From Oryzias latipes (taxonomy: Eukaryota > Chordata > Actinopteri > Beloniformes > Adrianichthyidae), in the NCBI RefSeq assembly GCF_002234675.1, contig NC_019876.2, positions 21,379,161-21,443,160 of the forward strand: a DNA stretch of 64,000 bases, read 5' to 3'. Within the stretch, counting starts at the first letter, position 1; each line of letters opens with the position of its first letter. Shown piece by piece: positions 1 to 12,289 of the stretch. A program made the translations under genes and the position numbers. The notes beneath the pieces were generated by a model. It had not been told where the DNA came from and ran no database searches. It saw only the letters and a program-made list of their open reading frames with translations.

Positions 1-124
1 GCTGCCCCTGTGCTCTCTGTCAAAGAGCTGAAAACAGGATCCACAGTCATAAATGAAGCCATCACTGTTCTTAACACAATCACTGAAAGGTTCTGGGAGT
101 TCTTCAAAACCGGGTCAGACTCAC

Positions 125-3100
125 AGTGAAGGCAGAATGTAGCAGCGACCCGAAGTCCTTCAGTCCAGACAGAGCCAGAACACTGAGGCCGAGCTGGCGA
201 AGGTCCACGCTCTCGCCCTGCACAAGTCAGCAGCATCATCAAGGCCACGCCCTCAAATGGGGAGGGGGCGGGGTAACTCAGGAACTCACCTTTGAATATA
301 GGCTGCACAAATGCACTGCTGCTTGTCTGTCCCTCAGTCCCAGCAAAGAGGCCAGCTCCTCCACGCTGACCGTTGACCCCTCAGTGTCCTCACCACACCT
401 GTCAATTATCCTGTCGATGGCCGCTTGGATCTCATGCTCGCCAAGGCTGAGAGAAAGGGGGGGGGGGGTAAATGCAGGGTGGGCCACAGGGAATAAATGC
501 AGCAGGACTACAGGTGTACAGGTCCTTACCCGTCTCTGCGCAGCTCTTTCAGTGCATCTCTGGCTGGAGACTCCAGCGGCAGGGACAGACCCCCCAGTTT
601 GCTCACAGGAACCCGGCCCTCCATCACGTAATCTGTAGCTGGGACTCCTAGAGCCCTGAATCCCAAGAAAACAATGAGACAACAGAAACACAAACGTTTG
701 GAATCAGAAGCATTTCTTCACAGATGGACAAGCCTGAAGGAGGAGACATGGGGGGGTTAAAGTGGTAAAAGTGACAAGATTCCTACTTTGTGAAAAGCAA
801 ACATCAAATGAGGGAGAGGACTTTTTACTAGAATTGTGCTGTGCAATAAGATCTGAATGGAATATTAAAATGCTTTTTGATTTTTTTTTCCTTTAGTGTT
901 AACCTGTAAATGTGAGAAATTAGCATGTATTTATTTATTGTTTTGTATTTTTTAAAGCACCATTTGTTGCAAAGTTTCAGTAAATAAAAAGCTATAATCC
1001 CAATGATTAGCAACAGTTCAGTCTCTAATCCCACAGTTTAAAACTTTAGAATATTTCTTTAATTTATAATCTCATATAAATCAAGTTTCTAGGATGTCTT
1101 TTTTCAATATTTTTTTAAATCAGGAACATGACACAGAAAAATGAGTTCATGCATTTGTTATTTCAGTTTTAGACTGTTATGTTACTATACTGTAAATATT
1201 GTTCTGGAGGTGTTTTAGAAAAATCTTAATCTGGTAAAAAAAAAACAACTACTATTTCATTAGATTCAACTTTTATTGCTTAAAAACACAAAAATCAATG
1301 TATGTTTCATTTTTTAACTTACAGTTTTAGTTTTAAGCTCCATGTTATCTCAGAGAGGTCAGAGGTCCATGTTTAGTTCTAGCTCTACAACAGTTTTGTG
1401 TCAGACTCCAAGCCTTGAGGGGCCAGCATCCTGCTAGTTCTTAAGAATCCTGCCTCCTCTGCTGCTGATTACCTGGATCAGGTGTGTTTAGCCAATAAGG
1501 AGCTTGAATGGCAGGTTAGTTGGAAAACATGTAGGACACCGGTCCTTGAGGCCTGGAGTTTGAGACCTGTGCTCTACAGCATTACTGGTCGTTCCTGGGG
1601 TTTCCTAAAACAGAATGGGGATGAAGAGCCTTCAGCTATCAGGCTCCTCCTTGGTGGAACCAAGTTTTAGTGAAATTAGGCAGAAACCATCTTTGTTTTT
1701 ATGATCTCAAACCTTCATTTCTGATCAAGCTGATAGCTCAGGATGACGAAGCCTCAATTTAGCTGTGAAAGGCTTAAACTGCTGAGGGTCAATTTAGGAT
1801 TTTTAACCACTTCAACCACTCCTCAACGTTAGGGACAAGAGGGTGAAGAGGAAGCCTCTTCTAGCAGAGTTGTAGTTGAAGATGTAAACTCATGTCCCAC
1901 TTCCTCCACTTGGCCTGACCTTCTTAAAATAAAACAAATATCTTTAGTCACACACTCTTTTTTGGTGAAGCTGGGGGTTGTTTGAGGATGCACCAGGCAT
2001 TTTCCCAAACAAATTTTACTGTAGACCTTTTCTGTCTATTCCCCTTCTGTTTCACGATGCATGTCATTGTTGCAATCACTGAATTTTTTGTATTTTGTCT
2101 TCTAACAGATGTTCCAGTGTTTGTCTCCTTGCTCTCTTATTGTTGTAGTTCCTGAGAAATTGAGTTTCTTCCTAATCTTCCTCTGAGAGGCAGTTTTTCT
2201 CCCCACTGTTGCACTTTGCTTGCTCAGTATAGGGGTTGCACTGAAAACCCTTTCATGTCATCTATTGGCCACTTTATAGGCTTTTATAATACACCTAAAA
2301 TAATCTAGATTATTGGAAATATATTTAATGAATTGGAAGATAACATTCATAATTATTCATCTGTCTTTTAGACAATCTCAGCTGTAAACAAACTTTTTTT
2401 TAATGAACAGAATCAAATTCCTTTCAAGCTTACTGCCTCAGTAAACTGAGCCAGAACTGGAACCACATCCAAATCTTAACATTTTCACCACTACCATTAA
2501 TTTTGCATCCTTGTCTGGATGTGACTCCGCCCCCAACAGCAAAAATGAATGAAACATTTTTGATTGTCAGTCCAATGTGACTCATCGGCGTCACCTATGG
2601 TGACAGCAAACTGTAAACACGTCATCTGCAAGCATGATGGCATTTTATGAAAAAATTCAAAAAAATCCCCTGAGTTGAGCTCTTAGGACTTTTCCTTCAA
2701 CTAATTTATCAATACTAAAGCAGAAATCACTTAGCCAATTGTTGGATAACATTAGGAAACCACCCTAAGTCCTTCCTGTGTGTTTTCTGTTTAGGATCTA
2801 AAAAACGTCTTTTGTTTTTTTAGTTTAACATTCATATTGCTTTGAATCTTCCAGCGTAAAAAAGGATTTCCTCATTATGGTTGGAGTCTGTAAAACTGTC
2901 CCTCACCCGGCCATCAGCTTCTGGACGTTGTCGGCGTAAAGGTTGGGGTCCTTCTTCTCCTCTTCTGAAGGCTTGTAAACCGGCAGGAACTGCAGCGAGA
3001 AATAAAATAAAAGCAAAAGAGGAGATGTCAGCCTACAAGCTTCATTATCATTAGACTAAAATATTTTAAAGCTAGCTTCCTTCAGGCATGACCTTTGACC

Positions 3101-6100
3101 TTCTGTCATGATTCAAAAGTATATTAAACCTTATTAAAACCTTGATACTAGAGGTTTCCTGGTCAGATAAGCTCAGTGCAGCGTGGACCGGCAGCAGAAC
3201 TCACCTCCACTGTCATGTTGGTGTAGAGCTGCGATGTGGTGAGCCAAATCGCCTCCATCCTGAAGAGAAAATACCAACAACCATTGACAGTTTGAACTGC
3301 AGTGTGCTGCAGCTTTGCAAAGATTCTGTAAAACACTGAAAAACCCTACTGAACTCTGAATTGGAAAAAAAAGCAGTTTAAAAAATTCAGACAGCAGATA
3401 AAATCACAATTGCATGATGTAATTTCTAAAAACAAGTCTTTCTGTCTCATATACAAACCCGTGTCCTATTTTAAGTCTAACTGGTTTTGATGAGTAGATG
3501 TGTTTTAGTGCAGCTATGTGTTTTTATTGTTTTCCATAAATGCCAGTTTCCCCCTGCAGGATCAACACAAATGTGATGTTTACTTGTTTACGGGCTGCCT
3601 GCAAACAACAACATCATCATCGTGAATGGGCAGCAGTCAACTGGAAGTTTGGATGAATCAAACCAAAGATCTGCAAACAGAATTCATTTATTTTCATTTA
3701 TTTTAGTTTTTTTTTTACCCTAATCTTGTCCATAAATATGTCGGTCGCTGTGTCTTTGCCTATCTGCGTCCTTTTGTCTGTCTATTTGTGGGCCCTTTGT
3801 CTGTTTGATCTTTAGTCAGTCTGTCTCAATCTGGTTGTACATTCTGACCTCAACTTTTCAATATTTTTCGACATCAGAATCAAAAATCTGCCAAGTTTGT
3901 CGTGTTGATGTGTCTTGAAAGCTTTTAGTTGAAAATGAACAAACCTTTCCTTCCAATTTTTCTTGTGGTTTTTAAAAGTTTAATTTCTTCAGTTGAGGTT
4001 GTTACATAGATGAATGCTTTAACATGTATTTTAATTTTTAACAACCAACTGTTTCATTTTTGTTAACAGCTGTCCACCAGAGTGAGTTTATTTTCTGAAT
4101 TGGTGAGTAATGCGTTTATTTTGAAAATACTCCTCTGTAATCACTACTGTTGGATGCTATCAGAAAAAATACTACATATTTCAATATACTGTATGTAAAT
4201 AATGTGTTGAGAATAATATAAAGATAGAATGAAAGTTTAAAGAACAACTACAACCCAGAGAACAATCCCAACAATCTTCATCAGAGTGGGAGAAAACATG
4301 GAGGAACTCACCAGGTTGTTCCTTTGTACGTCCAACGAACAGTATCCTGAAGAAGAGCCATAAAATTATGAATAGCATATCAGGAGGATAAAAAGCCTTT
4401 CAGTATTTTACAACCTAGGTATGCAAACAGAGCTGGACAAACATTACAGTTGGGTTCAAACACCTGACAGGTCATGCAGGACTCATGAGCACGAGCAAGA
4501 CAAGGATGCAAAAAGCAGTAGATGGAATCTACTCTGTTTGTCTGTACTTCATCTCTTCCAACAGGAAATGAAGACGAAAAAAGGCTTTTTCACGTGTTTT
4601 TGAAAATGTTCATGATGAAATATCTATAATGTACGTTTGTTTCCTGTTAAAATGATTTCATCACATCATTGACTGAAAAGTTTCTCAATCAAAAACACAA
4701 CCCATGGGGCGGCGCTGGTGCAGAACTAGGGCGGTCAACCTCTGACTAGAATATTGCAGGTTTGATTCCCGCCTTTCCCGCGCATGTGTCGAAGTGTCAG
4801 TGTGTGAATGGGGGGAATGGGAGGAATGGGACAGTGACTGTGAAGCTTTGGGCCTTTAAGGAAGCAAGCCATTTACGCCATTTACCGTCTCTTATGCTCT
4901 TTGTTATAGTTTGTAATTATTTTCATGATTACATTTTAGACTAAATTTGCCCCCTTTCTGATATAATAGTGACTCAATGATGAGACAATAGGATAATAAT
5001 GAGCCAATTATGAGATGATTGTCAGACAAAATAGAAAGATTTTAGATGAGAATGAGACAGTTCTGAAGCAGTATTAAGATGGTTTTCATATCACTTCAAG
5101 ACGAGTTTAAGACAGTAATGAGACGATAATGTGACAGTTATATGAAGGTAATGAGACCATATTGAGACAATTTTAAGAAAGTAATGAGAACAATAATGAC
5201 ACAGTTATAAAAACAATGCTGAGATGGTATGAGACAATATTGAGAGGGTTTTGAGACAATAACGAGGCAGTTATGAGACCTTATTGAGAAAGTGATGAGA
5301 TATGAGACAACATTGACATGGTTTTGGGATAGTATTGAGATGGTTATGTAATCATATTGAGACGATTTAAAACAGTAATAGGACAATAATGAGACAGATT
5401 TTAGAACGTCATGAGACCATGTTAAGATGGTTTTAAGACGATAAGACAATAATGACACAGTTATGGGATGGGATGAGATGTTATGAGACAATATTGAGAT
5501 GGTTGTGTAATCATTTTGAGACGTTTTAAAACAGTAATAGGACAATAATGAGACAGATTTTAGAACGTCATGAGACCATGTTAAGATGGTTTTAAGACGA
5601 TAAGACAATAATGACACAGTTATGGGATGGGATGAGATGTTATGAGACAATATTGAGATGGTTGTGTAATCATATTGAGACGTTTTAAAACAGTAATAGG
5701 ACAATAATGAGACAGATTTTAGAACGTCATGAGACCATGTTAAGATGGTTTTAAGACGATAAGACAATAATGACACAGTTATGGGATGGGATGAGATGTT
5801 ATGAGACAATATTGAGATGGTTGTGTAATCATTTTGAGACGTTTTAAAACAGTAATAGGACAATAATGAGACAGATTTTAGAACGTCATGAGACCATGTT
5901 AAGATGGTTTTAAGACGATAAGACAATAATGACACAGTTATGGGATGGGATGAGATGTTATGAGACAATATTGAGATGGTTGTGTAATCATATTGAGACG
6001 TTTTAAAACAGTAATAGGACAATAATGAGACAGATTTTAGAACGTCATGAGACCATGTTAGGATGGTTTTAAGACGATAAGACAATAATGAGACAGTTAT

Positions 6101-9100
6101 GAGATGTTATGAGACAAAATTCAGATGGTTTGAGACAATAACGAGGCGGTTATGAGACCTTATTGAGAAAGTCAGAGGGGGTGATGAGATATGAGACAAC
6201 ATTGACATGGTTTTAAGATAGTATCGAGATGGTTATGTAATCATATTGAGATGTTTTAAAACAGTAATAGGACAATAATGAGACAGATTTTAGAATGTTA
6301 TGAGACCATGTTAAGATGGTTTTAAGAAGATAAGACAATAATGAGACAGTTATGAAATGGGATGAGATGTTATGAGACAATATTGAGATGGTTATGTAAT
6401 CATATTGAGACGTTTTAAAACAGTAATAGGACAATAATGAGACAGATTTTAGAACGTCATGAGACCATGTAGGATGGTTTTAAGACGACAAGACAATAAT
6501 GAGACAGTTATGAGATGTTATGGGACAAAATTGAGATGGTTTTGAGACAATACTAAGATGGTTATGAAACCACTTTGAGAAAGTTCTAAGACAGTAATAA
6601 GACAATATTGAGACAGATATGAGACGGTGATGAGATGGTCATTAAACAATATTGTTTTGGTTAAGGGACAATATTAGATGGTTTTAAAACAATAATAAGA
6701 TGGTTATGAGATCATATTGAGATGTTTTAAAACAGTAATATGAAAATAATGACACAGGTTTAACACTGTTATGAGACCATATTAGGACAGTTTTAAGATG
6801 ATAAGACAATAATGAGACAGTTATGAGACCAAATTGAGATGGTTTTAGGATGGTAAAAAAGTCAATAATGAGACAGTTCTAACACGGTTATTATGAGATG
6901 GTGAAGAAATGTTTTAAGACAATATCGAGACAGTTATGTGATCACATTGAGATGACAATAGGTAAGACAAGAAAAGTGAGTAAGACAATAAGTAGGCAGA
7001 AAGGGGGTCCGTTACATTAAACTAGTTTAATTAACCAGTGAATGACAGAGCTCCCAACTTAATTATCAATGATGAAAAAATCAATTACTGTTCTGAAACA
7101 TTAAATTGTAATCCAGATTTAGTGCAACTACCAGGGACAGGACTTTATTAGTACACAGAAGAAGAGGGATGTTTTTCCAGCTGTGATTTATAAGTGCATT
7201 TTTCTTTCTTGTCGTGCTAACGTAAACACGTGACAATTCTTTCTTCACTGACAAACACCTGCTTTCAGTTTCAGCTCCATGATTTCATTTGATATGTACT
7301 GTACTTGTGAAAATATAACTGAGAAGCACAGAGAGATTCCCAGCTCTGACAGCCCTCCACCCCCACCCCACTTAAACTCAGCAGGCCCCGCTCATAGACT
7401 CTGACCTTCAAACCTTGAGGATCATAAATGGTAGTTATGAACCAGCCATGACAACACCCTCTGCCTCTTTCACTCACCAGCCTGTTCGGGTAATGCAGCA
7501 GGACGGGTTGAACCGGGACGCCGGCCAGGAAGGCTCCTGTAGGTGGGGCCAGTAAAGTGATGAGTAACAGTTACTCCCAACATTTCAGGTTACACAGCAA
7601 ATTGAAATGCTGCCCTTGTCATGCTGCTCATTCCAACATAGTGCGTTCAGAGTTGCATGAGGGGGGGCTCCACAGACACACCTGGTTTGAATTTGATGAG
7701 GGAGCGCCCATTGGTTGTGGTTCCTTCAGGAAACATCAGCATCTAAACACAAAGTGAGGGAACATTAACAGGTGGCAACGGTTACTGTATCTTCTCTCTG
7801 AGTTGGGGCCTCTTCATGTGTTTGTGTGTGTTTGGGGTGGGGTGGGGGGACACCTTACCTGAGGCCAATATCCGTCAGAGGTGAGTCTCTGGATTAGCTG
7901 AGCCACGGCCTTCTTCCTGGACTCCGGATCCTTCCTGCTCACCAGCACGGACTGGTTAAACTCCAGCAGGGCTGAAAGAGCAACATGAGCTCAGTGACAA
8001 ACGGCAGACCACACAGTCATCCTCATCAATGACCAGCTCCTCTGTCACAGCATGAACACGGAGAGCCTGAAAGACTCCAGTGCAGATATTCAGGTCCAAA
8101 AGTCTGAAGCTCCTCGTCTGTTTGAGGACCGTAACATGACTGAGGAGGAGGAGGAGACGCGGCTGAGGAAGATGCTCTTTACTCAGCTCGACTCTTCCGT
8201 GAATGTAAAGTTGAACATTAATTGTGATGTTTGAAACACTTGAATTTGCTTTGGTCATCTCTTTAGATGACCCCCCCCCCCCCCCCCCCCTTCTACCAAC
8301 AAACACAATAAACATCTGCAGCATTTATGAAAATGAAAAAACAACAAAATCGTAACACTAAACAGGATATTGTAAAAACTGGTTCTTATTAAGAGATTGT
8401 TAATTTCCAGGTTACTTTTTTTATTTCAACACAATTCTAAAAAATAGCATTTTGTTTGAATGATTGTCAACAAATTTGATGAATTAAGGTCCTTTTTGCT
8501 TTTCACAATAGACATCTGAAATCTGAGGAACATTTAGATCCTTCATGCTCAGAAAACGTAATCAAACTTTCACTCAGACTTTTGTTAATTCAGCAAGGAT
8601 TCTCCCTTCACTTAGGGAATGATCACTTTTAACTTTGGGAAAGTTGTCATTAAAGACCCACTCCAACGAAAAAGTGTGTTGTTGGTGTTTTGTGGCATAT
8701 TTGCTGATAATAAAAGAAAATTAAGCTTAAAACAGCATTTATGAGTATTTCTTTATTCAAATTGTTGTGAATCAGAACCAGACGAAATAATGCGGTTAGA
8801 AAAAAAGCACAAGTTTGTGACGTAGAAACTGCTACGACAAACTATAAGCTTCCTGCTCTGCTCCATTCTGATGCATCAACTTGAAGAGAAATAGATCCAC
8901 GTGCGTCTTTGTTTTCCTCCTCCAAGCTGACATCTGGCTCATAACTGTATGGCTGGACAGCTCTAATATTGCTCACCATTTTTGTTTTGCACTGCTAATG
9001 TTAGTTAGGTTGGGGTTGTGAGGCGCTGTAAGCTAGAGGGAGATCATGTAAACAGAGAGCTCTCATTAACAGGGAGGGGATGAGTGGTGGGGTTGGTTCG

Positions 9101-10643
9101 CACCAACAGTCCCACCCACAATTAAGAGGTGAATTTCCAATGAACTCCTGCTGCTCTGCAGAAACTACGGTATATCCTAGAAGATGACAGGGTTTGGATT
9201 TTGGCTGAAAACGCATGATTAAAATAATTTAAAAAAAAAACACCTGGAACACTTTTACAATATACCAAAAGATGATCAGAGTGGGACTTTAATAACTCAT
9301 TTTTGGGTCTACAGCTCTGATCTTCAGATCAGCAGCATCACTTAGGCTCCTCCTACATCCGCATGGTTTTAAATCAATCATCTGTTTTTGATACATTCTA
9401 ATTCAGCATTAACCCTTGTGCTATCCTATGGGGTCAAGATGACCATTGACGTGTTCTCCCTACCATGACAAAGGTGGATAAAGGTGGAAAGATTTCATGT
9501 AATCCATGGACACCAGTGAAGATCACAAATCATTGAAGAAAAAAGGTTTAGAGCACTGTCTAGTGGGTCTAGATGACCCAACTCCCAATGTTAAAGTGCC
9601 TAGAATAGCACAAGGGTTAAGAATGATTTTATCAGAAGCTTACCTCCGATGACGGGTAGGCTGGTGTTCTCGGAGCGCGATACCACAGTTGCCAGCTGGG
9701 TCGGACACAGAACCAGCATGTCGAAGAAGCCGCTGTGGGGGGCCACCACCAGCACCGGCGCCTCCCGCAGGTCGGCCCGGCGCCCCTTCACCCTGACCCA
9801 CAGGAAGCCCAGGGAGAAGAAGACGGCGCGGCTCAGCAGCCAGATCGGGGGGTGGAACAGCCAGCGGCGCCAGCCAGTCACGGGTTTGGCCCGCTCTTCC
9901 TCGGACAGGCCAGCCAGCCGGAGCCGGGCCAGGGGCCACATGATGAGGAAGAAGAGCACCGCCAGGGCGACGCGCAGCGGGAAGAGGATGCAACCCAGGA
10001 GCCCCCCCTACAGAAGAGAGGGAAGCAACACCTCCATCACCCGCAAGCAGTGGACATGAGGGCCACTCACGCAACATTGAACCGAACTGACTCCCCACGA
10101 CGTTTACCCCCTCCCTCGATTTATGAGCCGCTGATCTGCCTTTTTATAGTTCAGTAACAAACATTCAGTAAAAAACAAAAAATAACTTTTTTTGTTAAAG
10201 TATTTTTCAAGTTAAAGAAAAATTTGTGAAACTAATCCCCCGAAACGTAATAATTAAATAAAACATAAACAATGTGTTTATTAACTTTAAAACTTTATAG
10301 AGCTCCCGCTCTGCTGTCATAATGTCAAGTTTTCTGTTTGACTTCTAGAAAAGACAAAAAACTGTCACAGACAGGACTGTGCCTGTGCGTAAACCTCTGG
10401 AACACCCCGTTCCTGCGCGCGGCTCGGTTCGGGAGAAAACGTAGCAGTTTCCGGTAAAATCTGCGCGTCACGAGCGGGAAGAATGAATGGATGAAGTGAG
10501 CCCCAAACCGACACCGACAGCAGCAGCCCGATGCGGGAAGATGCGGGGGTTACCTTAATCCTCTGCGCCGCGCTCAGCTTCACCTCATGGATGAACGGAT
10601 GCGCACAGTCCTGCGCCGCGGAGGAACACCTGCGCGTCTCCAT
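125..10643 (-). CDS. lpcat4: Lysophospholipid acyltransferase LPCAT4, C-terminus off window
   Basis: ER membrane enzyme that moves an acyl group from acyl-CoA to a lysophospholipid. Exons in coding order: 10554-10643, 9644-10007, 7859-7971, 7682-7742, 7478-7536, 4312-4346, 3205-3259, 2907-2989, 530-655, 290-446, 125-217. All junctions are GT..AG and the phases agree, giving 1236 nt, about 412 aa; human LPCAT4 has 524, so roughly 100 residues lie beyond base 1. Visible features: a hydrophobic segment around residues 33-57, the HX4D acyltransferase motif (H121 to D126, APHSGFFD), the FPEGTT motif near residue 195, and [12 protein letters not shown]. Residues from 290 on match LPCAT4 ([11 protein letters not shown]) better than LPCAT1 or LPCAT2. 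The start is the first ATG of a frame whose beginning ([16 protein letters not shown]) resembles human LPCAT4. Lying directly downstream of emc4, as in mammals, supports the name. Family assignment is strong; the missing end is inferred. Confidence 0.92.
1390..1570. mobile_element. hAT-type MITE, 181 bp, copy 1
   Basis: A short element bounded by identical 8-bp direct repeats GCTCTACA at 1382-1389 and 1571-1578, the duplication length of hAT transposons. The interior matches the MITE at 42144-42322, sharing the GATTACCTGGATCAGGTGTG-type centre and the AATAAGGAGCTT block. No coding capacity. It lies in intron 8 of lpcat4. Confidence 0.7.
4702..4890 (+). mobile_element. tRNA-derived SINE-like repeat
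   Basis: Contains a B-box-like GGTTTGATTCCC near 4759 and the typical fish SINE body with GTGTGTGAATGGG and a tail reading AGCCATTTACGCCATTTACC. The A box is poorly kept. It lies in intron 5 of lpcat4. Confidence 0.5.
4965..6965. repeat. 2-kb satellite of GAGACAATAATGAGACAG-type units with 159-bp higher-order period
   Basis: The whole stretch is built from short words such as AATGAGACAGTTATGAGA. Between about 5340 and 6090 it is ordered in 159-bp units: the word TTAGAACGTC recurs at 5401, 5560, 5719, 5878 and 6037, exactly 159 bp apart. A weaker pair lies at about 6290 and 6449. Neighbouring units alternate ATCATATTG and ATCATTTTG, so the true repeat is a 318-bp dimer. Outside the core the units are degenerate. 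It lies in intron 5 of lpcat4. Because 159 is divisible by three, it shows a long spurious minus-strand frame. Confidence 0.9.
8271..8290. repeat. Poly-C run (20)
   Basis: Uninterrupted run of 20 C in lpcat4 intron 2. Length may be unreliable in the assembly. Confidence 0.85.
8650..9292. mobile_element. TTAA-bounded dispersed repeat, copy 1
   Basis: A 640-bp non-coding repeat with inverted ends: TTAAAGACCCACTCC at the left and GAGTGGGACTTTAA at the right. The same sequence, 60-80% alike by eye, recurs at 38406-39042 and in part at 56748-57178. Its structure suggests a non-autonomous DNA transposon; the superfamily is not certain. It lies in lpcat4 intron 2. Confidence 0.7.
9409..9620. mobile_element. 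TTAA-flanked piggyBac-like MITE, copy 1
   Basis: A 212-bp element with inverted ends TTAACCCTTGTGCTATCCTA and TAGAATAGCACAAGGGTTAA. TTAA target duplication and CCC-starting ends are hallmarks of piggyBac elements. It has no coding capacity. It lies in lpcat4 intron 2, 24 bp from the exon 2 donor. Confidence 0.75.
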
Positions 10644-10960
10644 TACGCTCCGCACCTGAGGTCCCCGAAGATTTTACAACTAAGATGCGTTCACGGCTGT
10701 TCTGGAAATGCCGCTCTCCTAGGAATTCAAACTTTTAATCCAAAAGCTTCGGGTGGAAAACAGTGAAAACTCTGCGCGTCGTTTCTGTTGGAGCTTAGAA
10801 CTTCTTCACGTCAGACCTGGACTCTCATCCTTAACGACTGAATGCCGCCCCTCCCGGCACTCAGCCCGGCCCACAAAGTCCCGGACCGGGTCTGGCGAGT
10901 CAAACCGGTGTCCTCGAAACCGCAGATCGATTTGGAAACTTTTTCCAGTTAGAAATGAAG
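10380..10960 (-). promoter_or_regulatory. CpG-rich 5' region of lpcat4
   Basis: The first lpcat4 exon and the roughly 300 bases upstream are clearly richer in G, C and CpG than the AT-rich flanks, as expected for a CpG-island-type vertebrate promoter. No TATA box stands out. The transcription start cannot be placed exactly. Confidence 0.4.
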
Positions 10961-11093
10961 GGGGCGCGCGTGCACGTTCGAAACAGAAAAACGTGAGAGG
11001 GGACAATAACGAGCTACAGTTCGTTACATTTACTTAAGTAACTTATAGTCTATCTTCCGTTTTATTCAGGCAAGTCGTCCTTGAGTATAACAG

Positions 11094-11096
<3 letters not shown>

Positions 11097-11161
<65 letters not shown>
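11097..11161. repeat. TA microsatellite
   Basis: About 32 uninterrupted TA units in the spacer upstream of lpcat4. Confidence 0.95.
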
Positions 11162-11167
<6 letters not shown>

Positions 11168-11637
11168 AACAATTCCTTTGTTTTAATCACCGAAGTTTTA
11201 TTCCGGATTTTAATGTAGATTTAATATTTTATTTAACATTGTTGAAATGCCAGGAAGCTCAAACTAATTTGGTGCTGCAGGAACCTTAAAGGCAATTCTA
11301 AGAGAAGTTTAAAGTTTAATTCAAACCACTGAAGTATTCCGAGAACTTCAAACTTCTGAACAGAATCATTCCTGAAGGTTTTCGGATCAATGCGGGTTTA
11401 AAAAAAATGCTGTCAATAAAGTTCTTTTCCTTTTTCCTTAATCAAATAGTTACGCTTTTTAAATCAACTTATTTATTATTTGTTTTTAGTGAACCATTGC
11501 ACACGGCTTTAAAACAATTGCAGCCAGATGAAAAAAATACAGAACAGAACAGATAATGGTAACAAAATAATCACAAACTTAGTCATACAAGGATTTTTTA
11601 AAGGTTATATTGGGTAGAATTATGTCCTAAATAACTT

Positions 11638-11859
11638 TTAACCCTTGTGCTATCCTAGGCACTTTAACATTGGGAGTTGGGTCATTTAGACCCACTAGAC
11701 AGTGCGCTGAACCTTTTTTCTTCAATGATTTGTGATCTTCACTGGTGTCCATGGATAACATGAAATCTTTCCACCTTTATCCACCTTTGTCATGGTAGGG
11801 AGAACACGTCAATGTAAGGGTGGGGTCATCTGGACCCCATAGGATAGCACCAGGGTTAA
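11638..11859. mobile_element. TTAA-flanked piggyBac-like MITE, copy 2, inverted
   Basis: The same family as 9409-9620 in opposite orientation, again bounded by TTAA and starting CCCTTGTGCTATCCTAGG. The interior (TTCACTGGTGTCCATGG, CCACCTTTGTCATGGTAGGG) matches the reverse complement of copy 1. It lies between lpcat4 and emc4. Confidence 0.75.
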
Positions 11860-12047
11860 TCAAACTGTTAAAGAATTCAAATGAAAATAAAATGAAAAAA
11901 AAAAATAATTCTAGTCTAGTTTAATTTTACTGCATGTTTGATCCAAGCCTTTTAAAAGAAAAGTTGACAGCCGCCTTCTGATAACTGTTGTAAAATCTTT
12001 GAAGCAAAAAATGTCTATGACAGGCAACAAAATATAATAATTATAAT

Positions 12048-12053
12048 TTTATT
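12048..12053 (-). terminator. emc4 polyadenylation signal
   Basis: A minus-strand AATAAA hexamer about 240 nt downstream of the emc4 stop codon. No stronger signal lies between it and the stop, so the 3' UTR probably ends near 12030. The cleavage site itself cannot be seen. Confidence 0.5.
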
Positions 12054-12289
12054 AGAACATTTCACAGAAACAAATCTACAGAAATTAAAGCCGGTTAGCA
12101 TGAAAACACACAAGAAGAAACCTGAGCAGATCCAGGAGGGAACCAGCTCACAAGCATCAGTCAGCAAATGAATGCAACTTTCCTGAAAAAGATGGAAAAT
12201 GAATGAAGTGGTGCGGCACCTCCTGCTGCCAAGGGAGAGAACACGTAGGACTGTGGTTGGGGGGTAGCGGGGGGGGTGGCCATCGGGCT

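Larger units (their letters stand above)
10961..12047. other. Spacer between lpcat4 and emc4
   Basis: AT-rich non-coding DNA of about 1.1 kb holding the TA microsatellite (11097-11161) and the TTAA-flanked MITE (11638-11859). I see no reading frame or RNA gene. Confidence 0.6.

Noticed and set aside
5138..6085. A 315-residue open frame on the minus strand with a 53-residue protein repeat
   Set aside because: It is the 159-bp satellite read in one phase. The period is divisible by three, so the frame stays open, and it lies inside an lpcat4 intron with no coding signature.
9735..10157. Overlapping long frames on both strands at lpcat4 exon 2
   Set aside because: Shadow frames of a GC-rich coding exon. 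Only the minus frame with HX4D matches a family and splices in phase.
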